Part shown: positions 32,614-42,179 of the stretch, one piece after another
Layout of the letters: the number at the start of each line of letters is the position of its first letter
Position numbering within the stretch: the first letter of the stretch is position 1
Assembly: GCF_023898315.1 (NCBI RefSeq)
Contig: NC_064622.1
Location: 81,035,387-81,099,386 of the forward strand
DNA length: 64,000 nucleotides
Direction of reading: 5' to 3'
From: Schistocerca nitens
Taxonomy: Eukaryota; Arthropoda; Insecta; Orthoptera; Acrididae
Position numbers and translations under genes: made by a program
Notes under the pieces: model-generated
Database searches by the model: none
Told to the model about the DNA's origin: nothing
The model's input: only the letters and a program-made list of their open reading frames with translations

Positions 32614-32998
32614 CATTTAATTTCTTCTTCTTTCTAGTACTCAACACAAATGGCATACTTGGAACAAGTGTACCATAAGGCTGTTTAGCCAAGAGTCCTG
32701 TTGTCTCAGCTATACTCCATGTCTTCCAAGTCAAAATGTTAGCATCTGGAAATGCTTCAAGGCCACCATAATCTGCATGATTGCCCCATACAACAGCAAG
32801 CGTCAGCCATGTACTACCTCCAAAAACTGCTTGTACATCACATGTAAAGTTCAAATGGAGTCCACGAAAAACATTTGGACCTCCAATCAATTGTTGTTTA
32901 TTAAACTGTCCAGCCAAATCAATATCAATAGCCTTCAAACTACGATACACAGGAACGCTGCGCCGCCAGTGACGACGCCATGCACGTCGCAGAGGCAT
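32614..32998 (-). CDS. Unidentified ORF with arginine-rich N terminus (possible viral capsid-like relic)
   Basis: The frame begins at a Met (32998) with MPLRRAWRRHWRRSVPVYRS and runs about 120 residues of AT-rich codons until it is cut by the CR1-like truncation point at 32613. No named domain could be recognised. A short Arg-rich start followed by a beta-strand-like, Gly/Trp/Phe-containing region is what small jelly-roll capsid proteins of DNA viruses look like. An endogenous viral fragment is therefore one possibility, and an undescribed transposon protein is another. Base composition changes sharply from the GC-rich block just upstream (33005-33350). No stop interrupts the frame. Confidence 0.35.
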
Positions 32999-33004
32999 TG
33001 CTGT

Positions 33005-33600
33005 GGCACGTTAACTTTGAGATTGGTTGTTGTGAGTTGATGTTAGTGAAGAATGCCCTTAGGGCTGTCGTATCGGCCGCCGCACAGCAGGCGTCAACTC
33101 GGCGCGGCGTGCTACAACACGCGCGGCACACAGCGAGTACCGCTGTCGCCGCACACGATGTCAACAACTGGCGCCAGTGAACGCGGGGTTAGCGGCAGCG
33201 TACACACCACTATCGATACGGATTACCCTGGCGGCGGTGCCCTTGCCACCAGAGTGAGCAACCGTATAAGGGCGCTATCTGCCAACACTCTGATTCGCCG
33301 GACCTGCTGATTTAAGCGAGCTCCCTGAGCCCGTTTAACCTGTTCAATCTTCGCCGATGACTGTGTTACTACCCGGCTGCTGGATTCACGACGACCGAAC
33401 CGTACTGTGGCCTCCTTGGCTGGAAACTTGCGACGCGTCGGTATCGACTGGTTGGCAGTGGTTTGGACTTGTGTTCTCTACTAGTGACTCTGATTTCTCC
33501 TTGGCGCTACAGCCAGCGAAGTGTTGTGTACTCGGACTTAAGTTTTGTTTTGAGTGACAGAAGGTCAAATAAATTTGGTTATCACGAAATATTTGTTGTG
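33005..33600 (+). repeat. GC-rich LTR-like block, unassigned
   Basis: GC-rich sequence with TATAAG near 33264 and AATAAA at 33569-33574, the arrangement of an LTR promoter and polyadenylation site in plus sense. Clear TG...CA ends with a target duplication could not be found, so the LTR reading is unproven. It separates the capsid-like ORF from the Tc1 transposase remnant. Confidence 0.25.
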
Positions 33601-33609
33601 TTATAGTGC

Positions 33610-34593
33610 GGACATGACAGGGCTACAACACGTGACTGGGTTTGAACGAGGTCATGTAATAGGACTATGAGAAGCTGGATGTTCCTTATGCGATGTTGCA
33701 GAGATACTTGGCAGGACTGTAGCCACTGTACCTGATTGCTAGTAGCGGTGGTCACGGAAATACACGGTCGCAAGAAGACCAGGTTACGGACCGCGAAGTG
33801 GCACTACCAAGAGCGGAGACCATCGCATTCGGCGTGTCGTTGTGGCGCATTTGCAGAAGCGATTTGAACAGCAGTTAGCACCACAGTGACACAACGAACT
33901 GTTACAACTCCGTTACTTCAAGGACAACTGCGAGACAAACACCCTGTAGCGTGCATTCCACTGACCCCAAACCACCGCTATTTCCGACTTCAATGTTCTC
34001 AAGAGAGAGAGCTCATTGGACGGCAGAGTGGAGGTATGTTGTGTTTTCTGATGAAAGCTGGTTCTGCCTCGTCGCCAGTGAGGGCCGTGTGTTGATTAGG
34101 AGGACTCCATTTGAGTATCTACAGCCAACCTGTCTGCGTGCAAGACACACTGGACCTACACCTGATTGATGTTCTATGGTGTGATTTCTGACGACTGCAG
34201 CATCACTCTCGTGGTTATCCCATGCACCCATGACCGCAAATTTGTATGTCTGGTAATTAGACTTGTTGTGCTGCCGTTCATGAACAGCATTATAGGGGTG
34301 TTTTCAGATGGGAAAACGCTCGCCCACATACCGCTTTTGTAACCCAATTTGCTCAACAGAGTGTCAAGATGTAGCCTTGGCCTGCTTGATCACCAGATCT
34401 GCTTCCAATCGAGCACATATGTGACATTATCGGACAATAACTCCAACGTCATCCGCACACAGAATTAACCGTCCTTATATTGACCGACCAAGTGGAAAGG
34501 CATCCAACTCCATTCCACAAACTGACATACAACACCCGTAGAACACAATACATGCACGTTTGCATGCAATATTCTGGAGGATACGCTGGTTAT
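33610..34593 (+). pseudogene. Degenerate Tc1-like transposase
   Basis: The plus strand decodes in shifting frames to TGFERGHVIG, AEILGRTVATV (HTH), ARRPGYGPRSGTTK, QRTVTTPLLQGQL, RVEVCCVF near the first Asp region, TLVVIPCTHD, VLPFMNSIIGVF, and at the end QYSGGYAGY. Many stops and shifts are present and none of the three catalytic acids is left in a usable frame. The closing YAGY lies at 34578-34592, where the solo LTR inserted. Confidence 0.7.
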
Positions 34594-35082
34594 TGTTGTG
34601 GCGTAACAAGACAGCCACGCCACTCGGAAGTAGCCGAAAGGCACGCGTTAACTCACGCAGGCTAGTAGATAGGTCTGAAACAGGATACGTAATGAATGCT
34701 ATAAAGAAAAGTACGTAGCTCCTGGAATACTTAACTTTAATCCATACTTGTGGTACATCGCTCTTGACGATACAAGTGAGACTCTTTAGATACAAGCTAT
34801 GTAATGCTAATGGCGCCTTGCTAGGTCGTAGCCATTGACTTAGCTGAAGGCTATTCTAACTATCGGCTCTGCAAATGAGCGAGGCTTCGTCAGTGTGCAT
34901 CGCTAGCTACGTCGTCCGTACAACTGGGGCGAGTGCTAGTAAGTCTCTCGAGACCTGCCGTGTGGTGGCGCTCGGTCTGCGATCATTGTCAGTGGCGACA
35001 CGCGGGTCCGACATGTAGTAATGGACCGCGGCCGATTTAAAGCTACCACCTAGCAAGTGTGGTGTCTGGCGGTGACACCACA
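34594..35082 (-). mobile_element. Solo LTR (489 bp) of an LTR retrotransposon
   Basis: The block starts TGTTGTGGCGTAACAAG and ends GTGACACCACA, so it has TG...CA termini. It is flanked by GTTAT at 34589-34593 and 35083-35087, a perfect 5-bp duplication. There is no internal coding region, so it is a solo LTR left by LTR-LTR recombination. Orientation is tentative: the other direction starts TGTGGTGTCACCGCC. It sits exactly in the 3' end of the Tc1 fossil, whose sequence resumes after 35087. Confidence 0.85.
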
Positions 35083-35257
35083 GTTATTACTCGTAACGTA
35101 GCAGCATTTCACATTTGCAATGGCTTATCTTACATTAAACTGTGATCTGGCAGTGTTAATCACATACATTTTTTTCCAAGACAAAAGTATTCTCGAAATT
35201 TCATTACCTTACATTAATTTTATTCTGGTGCTCCGATTTTTTTTCTTTCAGGCCGTA

Positions 35258-36014
35258 GAAATCCGTTGATTTAATGGTTAGTGAAATTCTGAGTAAATAT
35301 TTAAACCAAACTTTATTTTACACGAGACATCAATTACACTTCGTTATACAGTCTAGTATGACCCATGCAGTAAGAATGCTGAAATCCTTTTCTCACAGAA
35401 ACAAAAGTAAATGCAGATAAAATAAACTAATAATCCTTGAAGAACAGTCAATTAGATTTATCATAAAGACAGTGATTAATAAGCTGCGAGTTTGTTTTGT
35501 TTGTGAAATTGAAATTAAAGTTTCATTTCACGAAGCACAGGAGTACTTTTCGTTGCATATAAAATGATCGTTTAAGCGTATAACCCATTTCTTGTTGTCA
35601 TTCCATTTTACAGACATCATAATTGAAAACGTCAACCCCCCCCCCCCCCCCCAATTCCATGGCTTCAGTCAGTGCTTCTTCTAGTCTTAGGTAACGTCAC
35701 AATGTTTTACTCTAACCTCCTTGCTTTCAACTGGTAGTGGCGTCATTGAGCGAGTGCATCCGTCTGCACATTCTTACCGATTTCTTTACGTTTTCCGCTG
35801 TGTCTTTGAATTCGAAATGGCTCACTTGAAGGACCAAACGAACTGCATTAAGTTTTCTTTTAAGCTCCACAAAACTGCAGATAAAACCCACTGCGTACTG
35901 ATGGAGGCTCTTGGCGACCTCTCATTGAGTAAAGCAAGAATCTTTTTGTAGTTTGAGCGGTTTAGAGGTGGCAGTGATTCTATAGTGAATAACAAGTATT
36001 CAGGCAGAATGGCA
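35258..36014. other. Spacer with a C run
   Basis: A run of about 16 C lies at 35637-35652. No gene or repeat family was recognised. Confidence 0.4.
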
Positions 36015-36275
36015 ACATGCACACCGCCGGAAACGATAACTTAATTCGTGAAGTAATCCACATGGAGAGAAGACAGACATTCCGTGAAGCTTGTGAAACC
36101 TTTGTAGTTTCATCATGAACCTAGCAACCTAACTGATGAAATGAACATGAGGCGAAATGCAGTGAAGTTCGTTCCTCGCCTCTCAAAGCCGATCAGCGAG
36201 GCCCTCGGGTTTAGGTGTGCGCTGAACTGCTAACAACACTTCGAGAAGGTCAAAATTTCTTGTCCAGGGTCATAA
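36015..36275 (+). pseudogene. mariner-type transposase fragment
   Basis: In shifting frames: IHMERRQTFREACET, then NMRRNAVKFVPRL, KADQRE, and AELLTTLREGQNFLSRVIT. This is the linker and start of the catalytic domain of mariner transposases, just before the first Asp in VITGDE. The sequence leaves the family at about 36275, before that Asp. Confidence 0.6.
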
Positions 36276-36545
36276 CAGTCGCTAAATCTCCTCTACAAAA
36301 ATCAACATGGTTTCCACAAAAAGAGATCTCGCGAAACTCCGCCGGGACCAGCCGGGATCATGTTTGTTTCGGGATTCACAGCCTCATTGCGAACGGAACT
36401 CACCACAACGCTCTTAACGGTACAAATTCTGCAAATGTGAAGGTAATTACAGGAATACCCGAAGAAAGTGTCATACGACCGTTACTGTTTACAATATACA
36501 TTCAATCCAGTAACACACTTGGTCTGATATTGTGTACGTTCGTAT
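36276..36545 (+). pseudogene. CR1-like reverse transcriptase fragment
   Basis: It starts at NQHGF-like sequence (ATCAACATGGTTTCCACAAA) and ends with VKVITGIPEESVIRPLLFTIYI, a decayed form of the VxSGVPQGSVLGPLLFxIYI block. Gln and Gly of the block are replaced. It is short and dead. Confidence 0.6.
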
Positions 36546-37024
36546 AGGCGGCAGTGTGGAACTGCCTCGAAAGCCTCCAGAAGTCAAGGAACACGACATT
36601 TACCTGGACCCCTGTACCTACTACTTTCTGTGCCTCGTAGACGAACGGAGTGAACTAGGTTTCACACGATCGTTATTTTCGGAACCCAAATTAACTTCAA
36701 CAGAGGAGATTTTAGGTCTCCAAAAATTCGATCATAAATTGTAGCTCTAACTTGTACAACATACCGACGTCAGAGATTGTTTGACAATCCTTCTTTAAAA
36801 CGAAAATCACCTGCTTTGAAAGCAAATGAAAGGAACAGAAATGAAAATGAGCAGGAGTGAGAAAAGTGCCAGTCAAGCTCAGAGGAAAAATCCCTGGAAC
36901 TATATTCGTGTATAATGTTGATAACAGCACTTCGAAAAATGACATCATTTGTTCAAAAGGCACATGTTGGAGCATGCAGTGTGTCTCATATCATTAGGGA
37001 TAAAATTATGGAGATGGTGAGACG
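36546..37024. other. No gene recognised
   Basis: No motif was found between the RT fragment and the larger CR1-like copy. Confidence 0.35.
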
Positions 37025-37259
37025 ACTGTGAAGTATCATCGTGAAGAATCAACCACAGTTAAACCAAGACCAGTCGATTTCTTAGGTGGGCGGTTTTTTA
37101 GGTGGTTAGAGGTTCTCGGGAAAATACAAGAAGAGCCTCAGTCACAGAGGGTGCAGGCTGAACACAGGAAGAACGTAGATATCGGAACCATCGGTATAAC
37201 AGTTGTAAATTGGAAAAGTACCAGAGCTCCAAGCGCTAATGGAAAGCACTGATGCCTAA

Positions 37260-37924
37260 ATCGTTATAGGCACTGAAAGTTGGCTAAAGCCGGAGATAAA
37301 CTCAGCTGAAATTTTTGCGAAGAACCTAACGGTTCTTGCGGTGGCGTGTTTGTTGCTGTTAGAAATAGTTTATCTTGTCACGAAATTGAAGTAGATAGTT
37401 CCTGTGAGTTAATGTGGGCAGAGGTCATTGTTGGCAACCGGAATAAAATAATAATTGGATCCTTTTACCGACCTCCCAATGATACACTTGCTGAAACATT
37501 CAAAGAAAACTTGAATTTGATTTCAAACACGTACCCGACTCATACGATTATAGTTGGTGGTGACATTAATTTACCATCGATATGTTGGCGAAAATACATG
37601 TTTAATTCCGGAGGTACGCATAAAACATCATCCGAAAATGTGCTAAACGCGTTCTCTGAAAATTATTTGGAGCAGTTAGTTGATGAGCCCACGCGAATAG
37701 TAAACGGTTGTCAAAACACACTTGACCTCTTAGAAACAAATAATCCTGAATTAATAACTGGCACCAAAAGGGACACAGGGATTAGCGAACACATGGTTGT
37801 CGTAGCGAGACTGACTATTGTAATCCCCAAATCCTCCGAAAATAAACGAAAAATGTACCTATTCAAACAAGCAGATAAAAATTCACTTGAGGCCTTCCTG
37901 AGAGACAATCTCCATTCCAATTGA
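37260..37924 (+). pseudogene. CR1-like apurinic-type endonuclease domain
   Basis: The frame from 37346 encodes GGVFVAVRNSLSCHEI (start shared with the preceding frame), IIGSFYRPPND, IIVGGDINLPSICW, LDLLETNNPELI, and ISEHMVVVARL in place of the usual SDHxPV. This enzyme nicks the chromosomal target to prime reverse transcription. The upstream piece (WLKPEINSAEIF near 37275-37310) lies in another frame, so at least one frameshift exists. Asp to Glu at the terminal SDH motif would impair catalysis. Confidence 0.75.
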
Positions 37925-38203
37925 GAGATTTATACCAAATAAATAAAGAAACGACGGAACTGATCCTCCTTGGTACACAAAACGGATCAGAACACTGTTG
38001 CAGAAACAACGAAATAAACATGCCAAGTTTAAAGAGGCACAAAATCCCCAAGATTGGTGATCTTTTACAGAAGCTCGAAATTTACCGTGAACTTCAATGC
38101 GAGATGCTTATAACAGTTTCCAGAACGAAACTTTGCCTCGAAACCTGGCAGAAAATCCAAAGAGGTTCTGGTCGTATTTGAAGTACGTTAGCGGAAACAA
38201 TCA

Positions 38204-39767
38204 ATGCCTTCTCTGCGTGACAGCAATGGAGATACTATCGAAGACAGTGAAGACAGTGCTGCCAAAGCCGAGTTACTAAACACAGCCTTCCGAAATGCCT
38301 TCACAAAAGAAGACGGAGTAAATATTCCAGAATTCGAATCAAGAACAGCTGTCAACATTAGCAACGTAGAAGTAAATATCTTCGGAGTAGTGAAGCAACT
38401 TAAATCACTGATTGAAAGCAAGTCTTCTGGTCCAGACGGTATACCAATTAGGCTCCTTTCAGAGTATGATGATTCATTAGCTCCATGCTTAACAACCATA
38501 CACAACCGTTCGCTCGACGAAGGATCCGTACCCAAAGACTGGAAAGTTGCATAGGTCATACCAATATTCAAGAAAGGTAGTAGGAATTATACGCTTAGTT
38601 ACAGACCCATAACATTAAAGTCGATATGGAGTGGGATTTTGGAACATATCTTGTGTTCGAACATTATGAATTACCTCAAAGAAAACGGTCTATTGACACA
38701 CAGTCAAGATGGGTTTAGGAAACATCGTTCCTGTGAAACACAACTAGCTCTTTATTCGCATGAAGAGTTGAGTGCTATTTCCAGATCGATTCCGTCTTTG
38801 TGGATTTCCGGAAGGCTTTTGACACGGTACCACACAATCGGCTCGTAGTGAAATTGCGTGCTTATGGAATATCGTGTGAGTTATGTGACTGGATTTGCGA
38901 TTTCCTGTCAGAGAGGTCACAGTTCGTAGTAACTGACGGAAAGTCATCTAGTAAAACAGAAGTGATTTCTGGCGTTCCCCAAGGTAGTGTTATAGGCCCT
39001 TTGCTGTTCCTTATCTATATAAACGATTTGGGAGACAAGCTGAGCAGCCGTCTTAGGTTGTTTGGAGATGACGCTGTTGTTTATCGACTAATAAACGATT
39101 TAGAAAAGATATCTGAATGCTGCGAAAATTGGCAGTTGGCCCTAAATAACGAAACGTGTGATGTCATCCACATGAGTGCTAAAAGGAATTCGTTGAACCT
39201 CGGTTACACGATAAATCAGTAAAATATAAAGGCCGTAAATTCAACTAAATACGTAGGAATTACAGTTACAACTTAAATTGGAAGGAACACACAGAAAATG
39301 TTGTGGGGAAGGCTAACCAAAGATTGCGTTTTATTAGCAGGACTTTTAGAAAATGTAACAGGTGTACTAAGGAGACTGCCTACACTACGCTTGTTCGTCC
39401 TCTTTTAGAATACTGCTGGGCGGTGTGGGATCCTTACCAGATAGGACTGACGCAGTACATCGGGAAAGTTCAAAGAAGGGCAACACGTTTTGTATTATCG
39501 CGAAATATGGGAGAGAGTGTCACTGAAATGATACAGGATTTGGGCTGGACATCATTAAAAGAAAGTCGTTTTTCGTTACGCCGGAACCTTTTCACGAAAT
39601 TCCTATCACCAACTTTCTCCTCCGAATGCGAAAACATGTTGACACAAACCTACATCGGGAGAAACGATCAGCTAGATAAAGTTAAGGAAATCGGAGCTCG
39701 CACAGGAAGATACAAGTGTTCGTTCTTTCCGCGTGCTATACGAGAATGTAATAATAGAAAATTGTGA
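38204..39767 (+). pseudogene. CR1-like reverse transcriptase and C-terminal region
   Basis: Pieces in order are QLKSLIESKSSGPDGIPIRL (38396-38455), a stop at 38552-38554, SYRPITLKS, DGFRKHRSCETQLAL, FRKAFDTVPHNRL, SGVPQGSVIGPLLFLIYIND, LFGDDAVVY (catalytic block with Gly for the usual Ala at 39064-39066), WQLALNNETC, then VRPLLEYCWAVWDPYQIGL and the terminal RAIRECNNRKL. At least one stop and several frameshifts (near 38800 and 39230) break it. It cannot encode a working enzyme. Confidence 0.8.
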
Positions 39768-39859
39768 AGGCGGTTCGATGAACCCTCTGCCAAGCACTTA
39801 AATGTAATTTGCAGAGTATCCTTGTAAATGCAGATGTTGATGACCTAAGGTACTGACGG

Positions 39860-40470
39860 GCAGGAACAGTGGTGCATTATGGAGGGTTGTTGTAAAAAAT
39901 CACATGATCACTTGAAATCAGGCTAACGAATGCCCCGTGATTTCCAAAGTGCTACCAGAAGTCCAGCTAACGCAATGACTGCGAGTATGGTGTTAAAAAG
40001 TATGTAGGACAGTGGTCCAACAGTTACAGATGAGCCACATATTTCTGCAGTCAGTGCTAAGCGACATTAGTGTTGGTGTAGAGAGCGACGCCAATCAGTA
40101 GTTTATGATGCATACGAGTGAACTGGTATGGTGAATCACGCTGTACCCTGTGGCAATGCGATGGAAGGGTTTGGGTTTGGCTAATGCCTGCAGGAAGTTA
40201 CCTGCCATCTTGTGTGGTTCCAACAGCGAGGAGGTGGTGTTACGGCATGGGAGTGTTTTACTTGGTTAAGGTATGATTCTTAATTGTGCTTATCAAAATG
40301 CTAAGGACGGAAGGATATGTACACATTTTACAATACTGTGTACTTCGTACAGTCGTGAAATAGTTTGGAGAAGATAATTGTTTGCATCAGTATAACAATG
40401 CACGCTGTTATAACGCATTATCTCTGGTTTTCGTTATTGAGGGTGAAAGGGATGTCACTTCTCTACAGAC
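39860..40470 (+). pseudogene. Degenerate Tc1-like transposase
   Basis: Near 40113-40255 the plus strand reads WYGESRCTLWQCDGRVWVWLMPAGSYLPSC and VVPTAR, then GGGVTAWECFTW after a shift. This is the Tc1 stretch around the first catalytic Asp (usually WSDESRF), with GES replacing DES. Downstream sequence is only faintly related. Confidence 0.6.
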
Positions 40471-40495
40471 ACCTCATTTAATGTTTCTCATTCTG

Positions 40496-40765
40496 GAAAC
40501 ATACCCCAGGCTGTGGCTAAGCCATGTTTCCGCAGTATCCCTTCTTTCAGGAGAGCTAGTTCTGTAAGGTTCGCAGGAGAGCTTATGTAAAGTTTGGAAG
40601 GTAGGAGACGAGATACTGGCAGAAGTAAAGCTGTGAGGACCGGGCGTGAGTCGTGCTTCGCTAGCTCAGATGGTAGAGCACTTGCGCGCGAAAGGCAAAT
40701 GTCCCGAGTTCGAGTCTCGGTCGGGCACACAGTTTTAATCTGCCAGGAAGTTTCACCTCATTTAA
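40496..40765 (+). mobile_element. tRNA-containing SINE (type 3)
   Basis: A tRNA-like core lies at 40650-40727: CTAGCTCAGATGGTAGAGCA (A box), anticodon arm near CGCGAAAGG, and GAGTTCGAGTCTC (B box). It is preceded by a conserved-looking leader (CTGTGGCTAAGCCATGTTTC) and followed by CACAGTTTTAATCTGCCAGG. The D and T arms fold plausibly, but the anticodon stem is mismatched and CCA-type processing context is absent, so a functional tRNA is unlikely. Confidence 0.6.
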
Positions 40766-40924
40766 TGTGTCCCCATCAAAACCGTCATAAAGAAGAAAGA
40801 CTCACTCCATATTAACGTCCACTAAAAATGACCGTATACATTCGCTTAAAGTGTATGAAGTAATGTAGAAACCAGGCTGCAGAAATTAAAGATGGTCATG
40901 AAACGGAGGCAACAAATGAGAAGT

Positions 40925-41345
40925 GAGTAAGACAGGATTATAGGCTATCTCTCCTGCGATTCAATCTGTACTTAGAGGAAGCAGTAAAGAAGAATTTTGG
41001 AAAAGGAATTGCCATATTCAGGGATATAAGTGAAATATTTGAGATACACCGATGAAAGTGTAAGGGACAGCAAAAACCTAGGGATATCAATTGAACGGAA
41101 TGAACAGTGGGTCTTGAAAAGCAGTTATAAGATGCACGTCAACAAAAGTACAGCAAGAGTGATGGAATGTAGTCGAATTAACTCGGATGATGCTGAGGAA
41201 ATTATATTACCAAATAAGAAACAGAAAGTTGTAGACAAATTGATAGGACGCATTTTTAGGCATTAAAGAACAGTTAATTTGGTAACTGAGGGTGTTGTGT
41301 GGAAGAAGGGCATCAGGAGGGGTACCGAGACTTTACTACAGTTAG
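40925..41345 (+). pseudogene. RTE-like (family A) RT fragment with internal deletion
   Basis: It decodes to LRFNLYLEEAVKK, a remnant of the FADD region, LNGMNSGS then KMHVNKSTARVMECSRINSDDAEEI, then jumps by deletion to DKLIGRIFRH and VNLVTEGVVWKKGIRRG. All pieces match the longer family A copies. Stops and frameshifts abound. Confidence 0.7.
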
Positions 41346-41738
41346 CAAGTTCTAGTGGTTGCAATAATCATACGGTGACAATCTTGCTTACACCAGTTGA
41401 GAGTGCAGCAGGATAGGGAATGACCAGGAACAGCACAGAGTAAGCTCCGCCAGGCACTGTACATTACCCTGCAATTATGTACAAGTCTTGGTGACGACAG
41501 CATATGAGGCGCCGACGTGGTAAAACTGGGGAGTGTGGCTAAGGAAACATTTACCGTCTGTTTTATGCTGCAGGAAGAAGTGTCATACAATGGCTGCTTT
41601 GCTTTATGGCCTAATATCAGTGACGTCGCGGTAGCGAAGTACCTCAAGTAGAAGAAAGAGCCGTTAAGATGGTAGCCCTAACCTGGACCAGCCGCTGGAC
41701 AGCGCTTTTGCGAGGAACACGTCAACCTCAGAACTCAC
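41346..41738 (-). other. Presumed start of intron 1 of the host gene
   Basis: Downstream, in minus sense, of the splice donor at 41738. No further exon was recognised here, and no cysteine-rich pacifastin-like repeat could be found. Confidence 0.35.
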
Positions 41739-41842
41739 CCCGGTCTGCCTCGACCAATACGACGAAGAGGATCACTCCGCAAAGTGCGAGCGCCAGCTTC
41801 ATGGTGGTGGCTGCGTCGGCGCTGGTGACGCGGCGGTCGACT
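41739..41842 (-). CDS. First exon of a secreted host protein, possibly a pacifastin-type protease inhibitor
   Basis: Minus strand. The 5' UTR is 40 nt (41842-41803), the ATG lies at 41802-41800 in context ACCACCATGA, and 21 codons plus one base precede the donor GGG|GTGAGT at 41738. The peptide starts MKLALALC, continues with a run of I/L/F/V and ends VEADR, a textbook signal peptide with likely cleavage after EA. From memory, the opening eight residues and overall pattern match the precursor signal peptides of locust pacifastin-family serine protease inhibitors, secreted cysteine-rich peptides. The mature domain is not in this exon. The promoter at 41842-41872 supports a real gene. The family name is inference and the secreted nature is solid. 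Confidence 0.65.
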
Positions 41843-41880
41843 GTCCCAGGCGCCGCGGTGGCGCCCTATATACCGGCCGG
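41842..41880 (-). promoter_or_regulatory. Core promoter of the host gene: TATA box and initiator
   Basis: On the minus strand TATATA (41872-41867) lies 30 bases before the A of ACAGTC (41842), an arthropod-type initiator. This spacing is exactly that of a working insect TATA promoter. The surrounding 41840-41900 is GC-rich, unlike the neighbouring repeats. Confidence 0.7.
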
Positions 41881-41959
41881 TCGGGCGTCCCCACCCCTCT
41901 GCTGCTGCGTTTATGGCTGCAACGGCACAGGGAGTGGTGCGGTCGCTTTTCGCATAAAT

Positions 41960-42179
41960 GTACTCACATCGATACACTGCCATTTCTTCTCGGAAAAACC
42001 CTCCACTGTATGTCTTTATTTCTATTCTTTGTTTGGCTGATACAAAATAATGAGGCAAAGACAGCGCTCGTTGCTTTGGTTGACTTTGGTAAAGAGGTGT
42101 TTACACAAGATTGTTTCCTTTTTTGAAATGGAACACTTAATTTCATAATGATTTTCGATAGTTCTTGAGAACGTTAGTA
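41960..42179. other. Upstream flank, nothing recognised
   Basis: No motif could be assigned between the promoter region and the next LINE fragment. Confidence 0.35.

Larger units (their letters stand above)
31655..35255 (+). mobile_element. Tc1-like transposon fossil expanded by nested insertions
   Basis: The 5' terminus CACTGACGGAAAAAAAATCG at 31655 follows TA (31653-31654). The reverse complement of the far end near 35255 reads CGGCCTGAAAGAAAAAAAAT, a decayed version, followed by TA. Transposase remnants lie at 33610-34593. Between them sit a CR1-like fragment (31805-32613), an unassigned block (32614-33600) and a solo LTR (34594-35082). Without the inserts the element would be roughly 1.3-1.5 kb, normal for Tc1. 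Confidence 0.65.
37025..39842 (+). mobile_element. CR1-like non-LTR retrotransposon, endonuclease to 3' end
   Basis: The order is endonuclease (37260-37924), linker, reverse transcriptase (38204-39222), C-terminal domain (39303-39767) and a short 3' UTR ending in ATGCAGATGTTGATG, a decayed form of the family's (GATGTA)n tail. ORF1 is absent or unrecognised. It is the most complete copy of this family here, the others being 3' fragments. Confidence 0.8.

Noticed and set aside
33168-33190. TGGCGCC resembling a tRNA-Lys primer-binding site
   Set aside because: Not placed directly after a definable LTR end, and the match is only seven bases.
40650-40727. Possible functional tRNA gene
   Set aside because: Embedded in a longer repeat-like unit, with a mismatched anticodon stem; treated as a SINE core.
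41342-41647. 101-codon minus-strand frame with several Cys, checked as a pacifastin-domain exon
   Set aside because: Cysteine spacing does not fit the C-N-x-C-x-C pattern of that family and no splice signals frame it.
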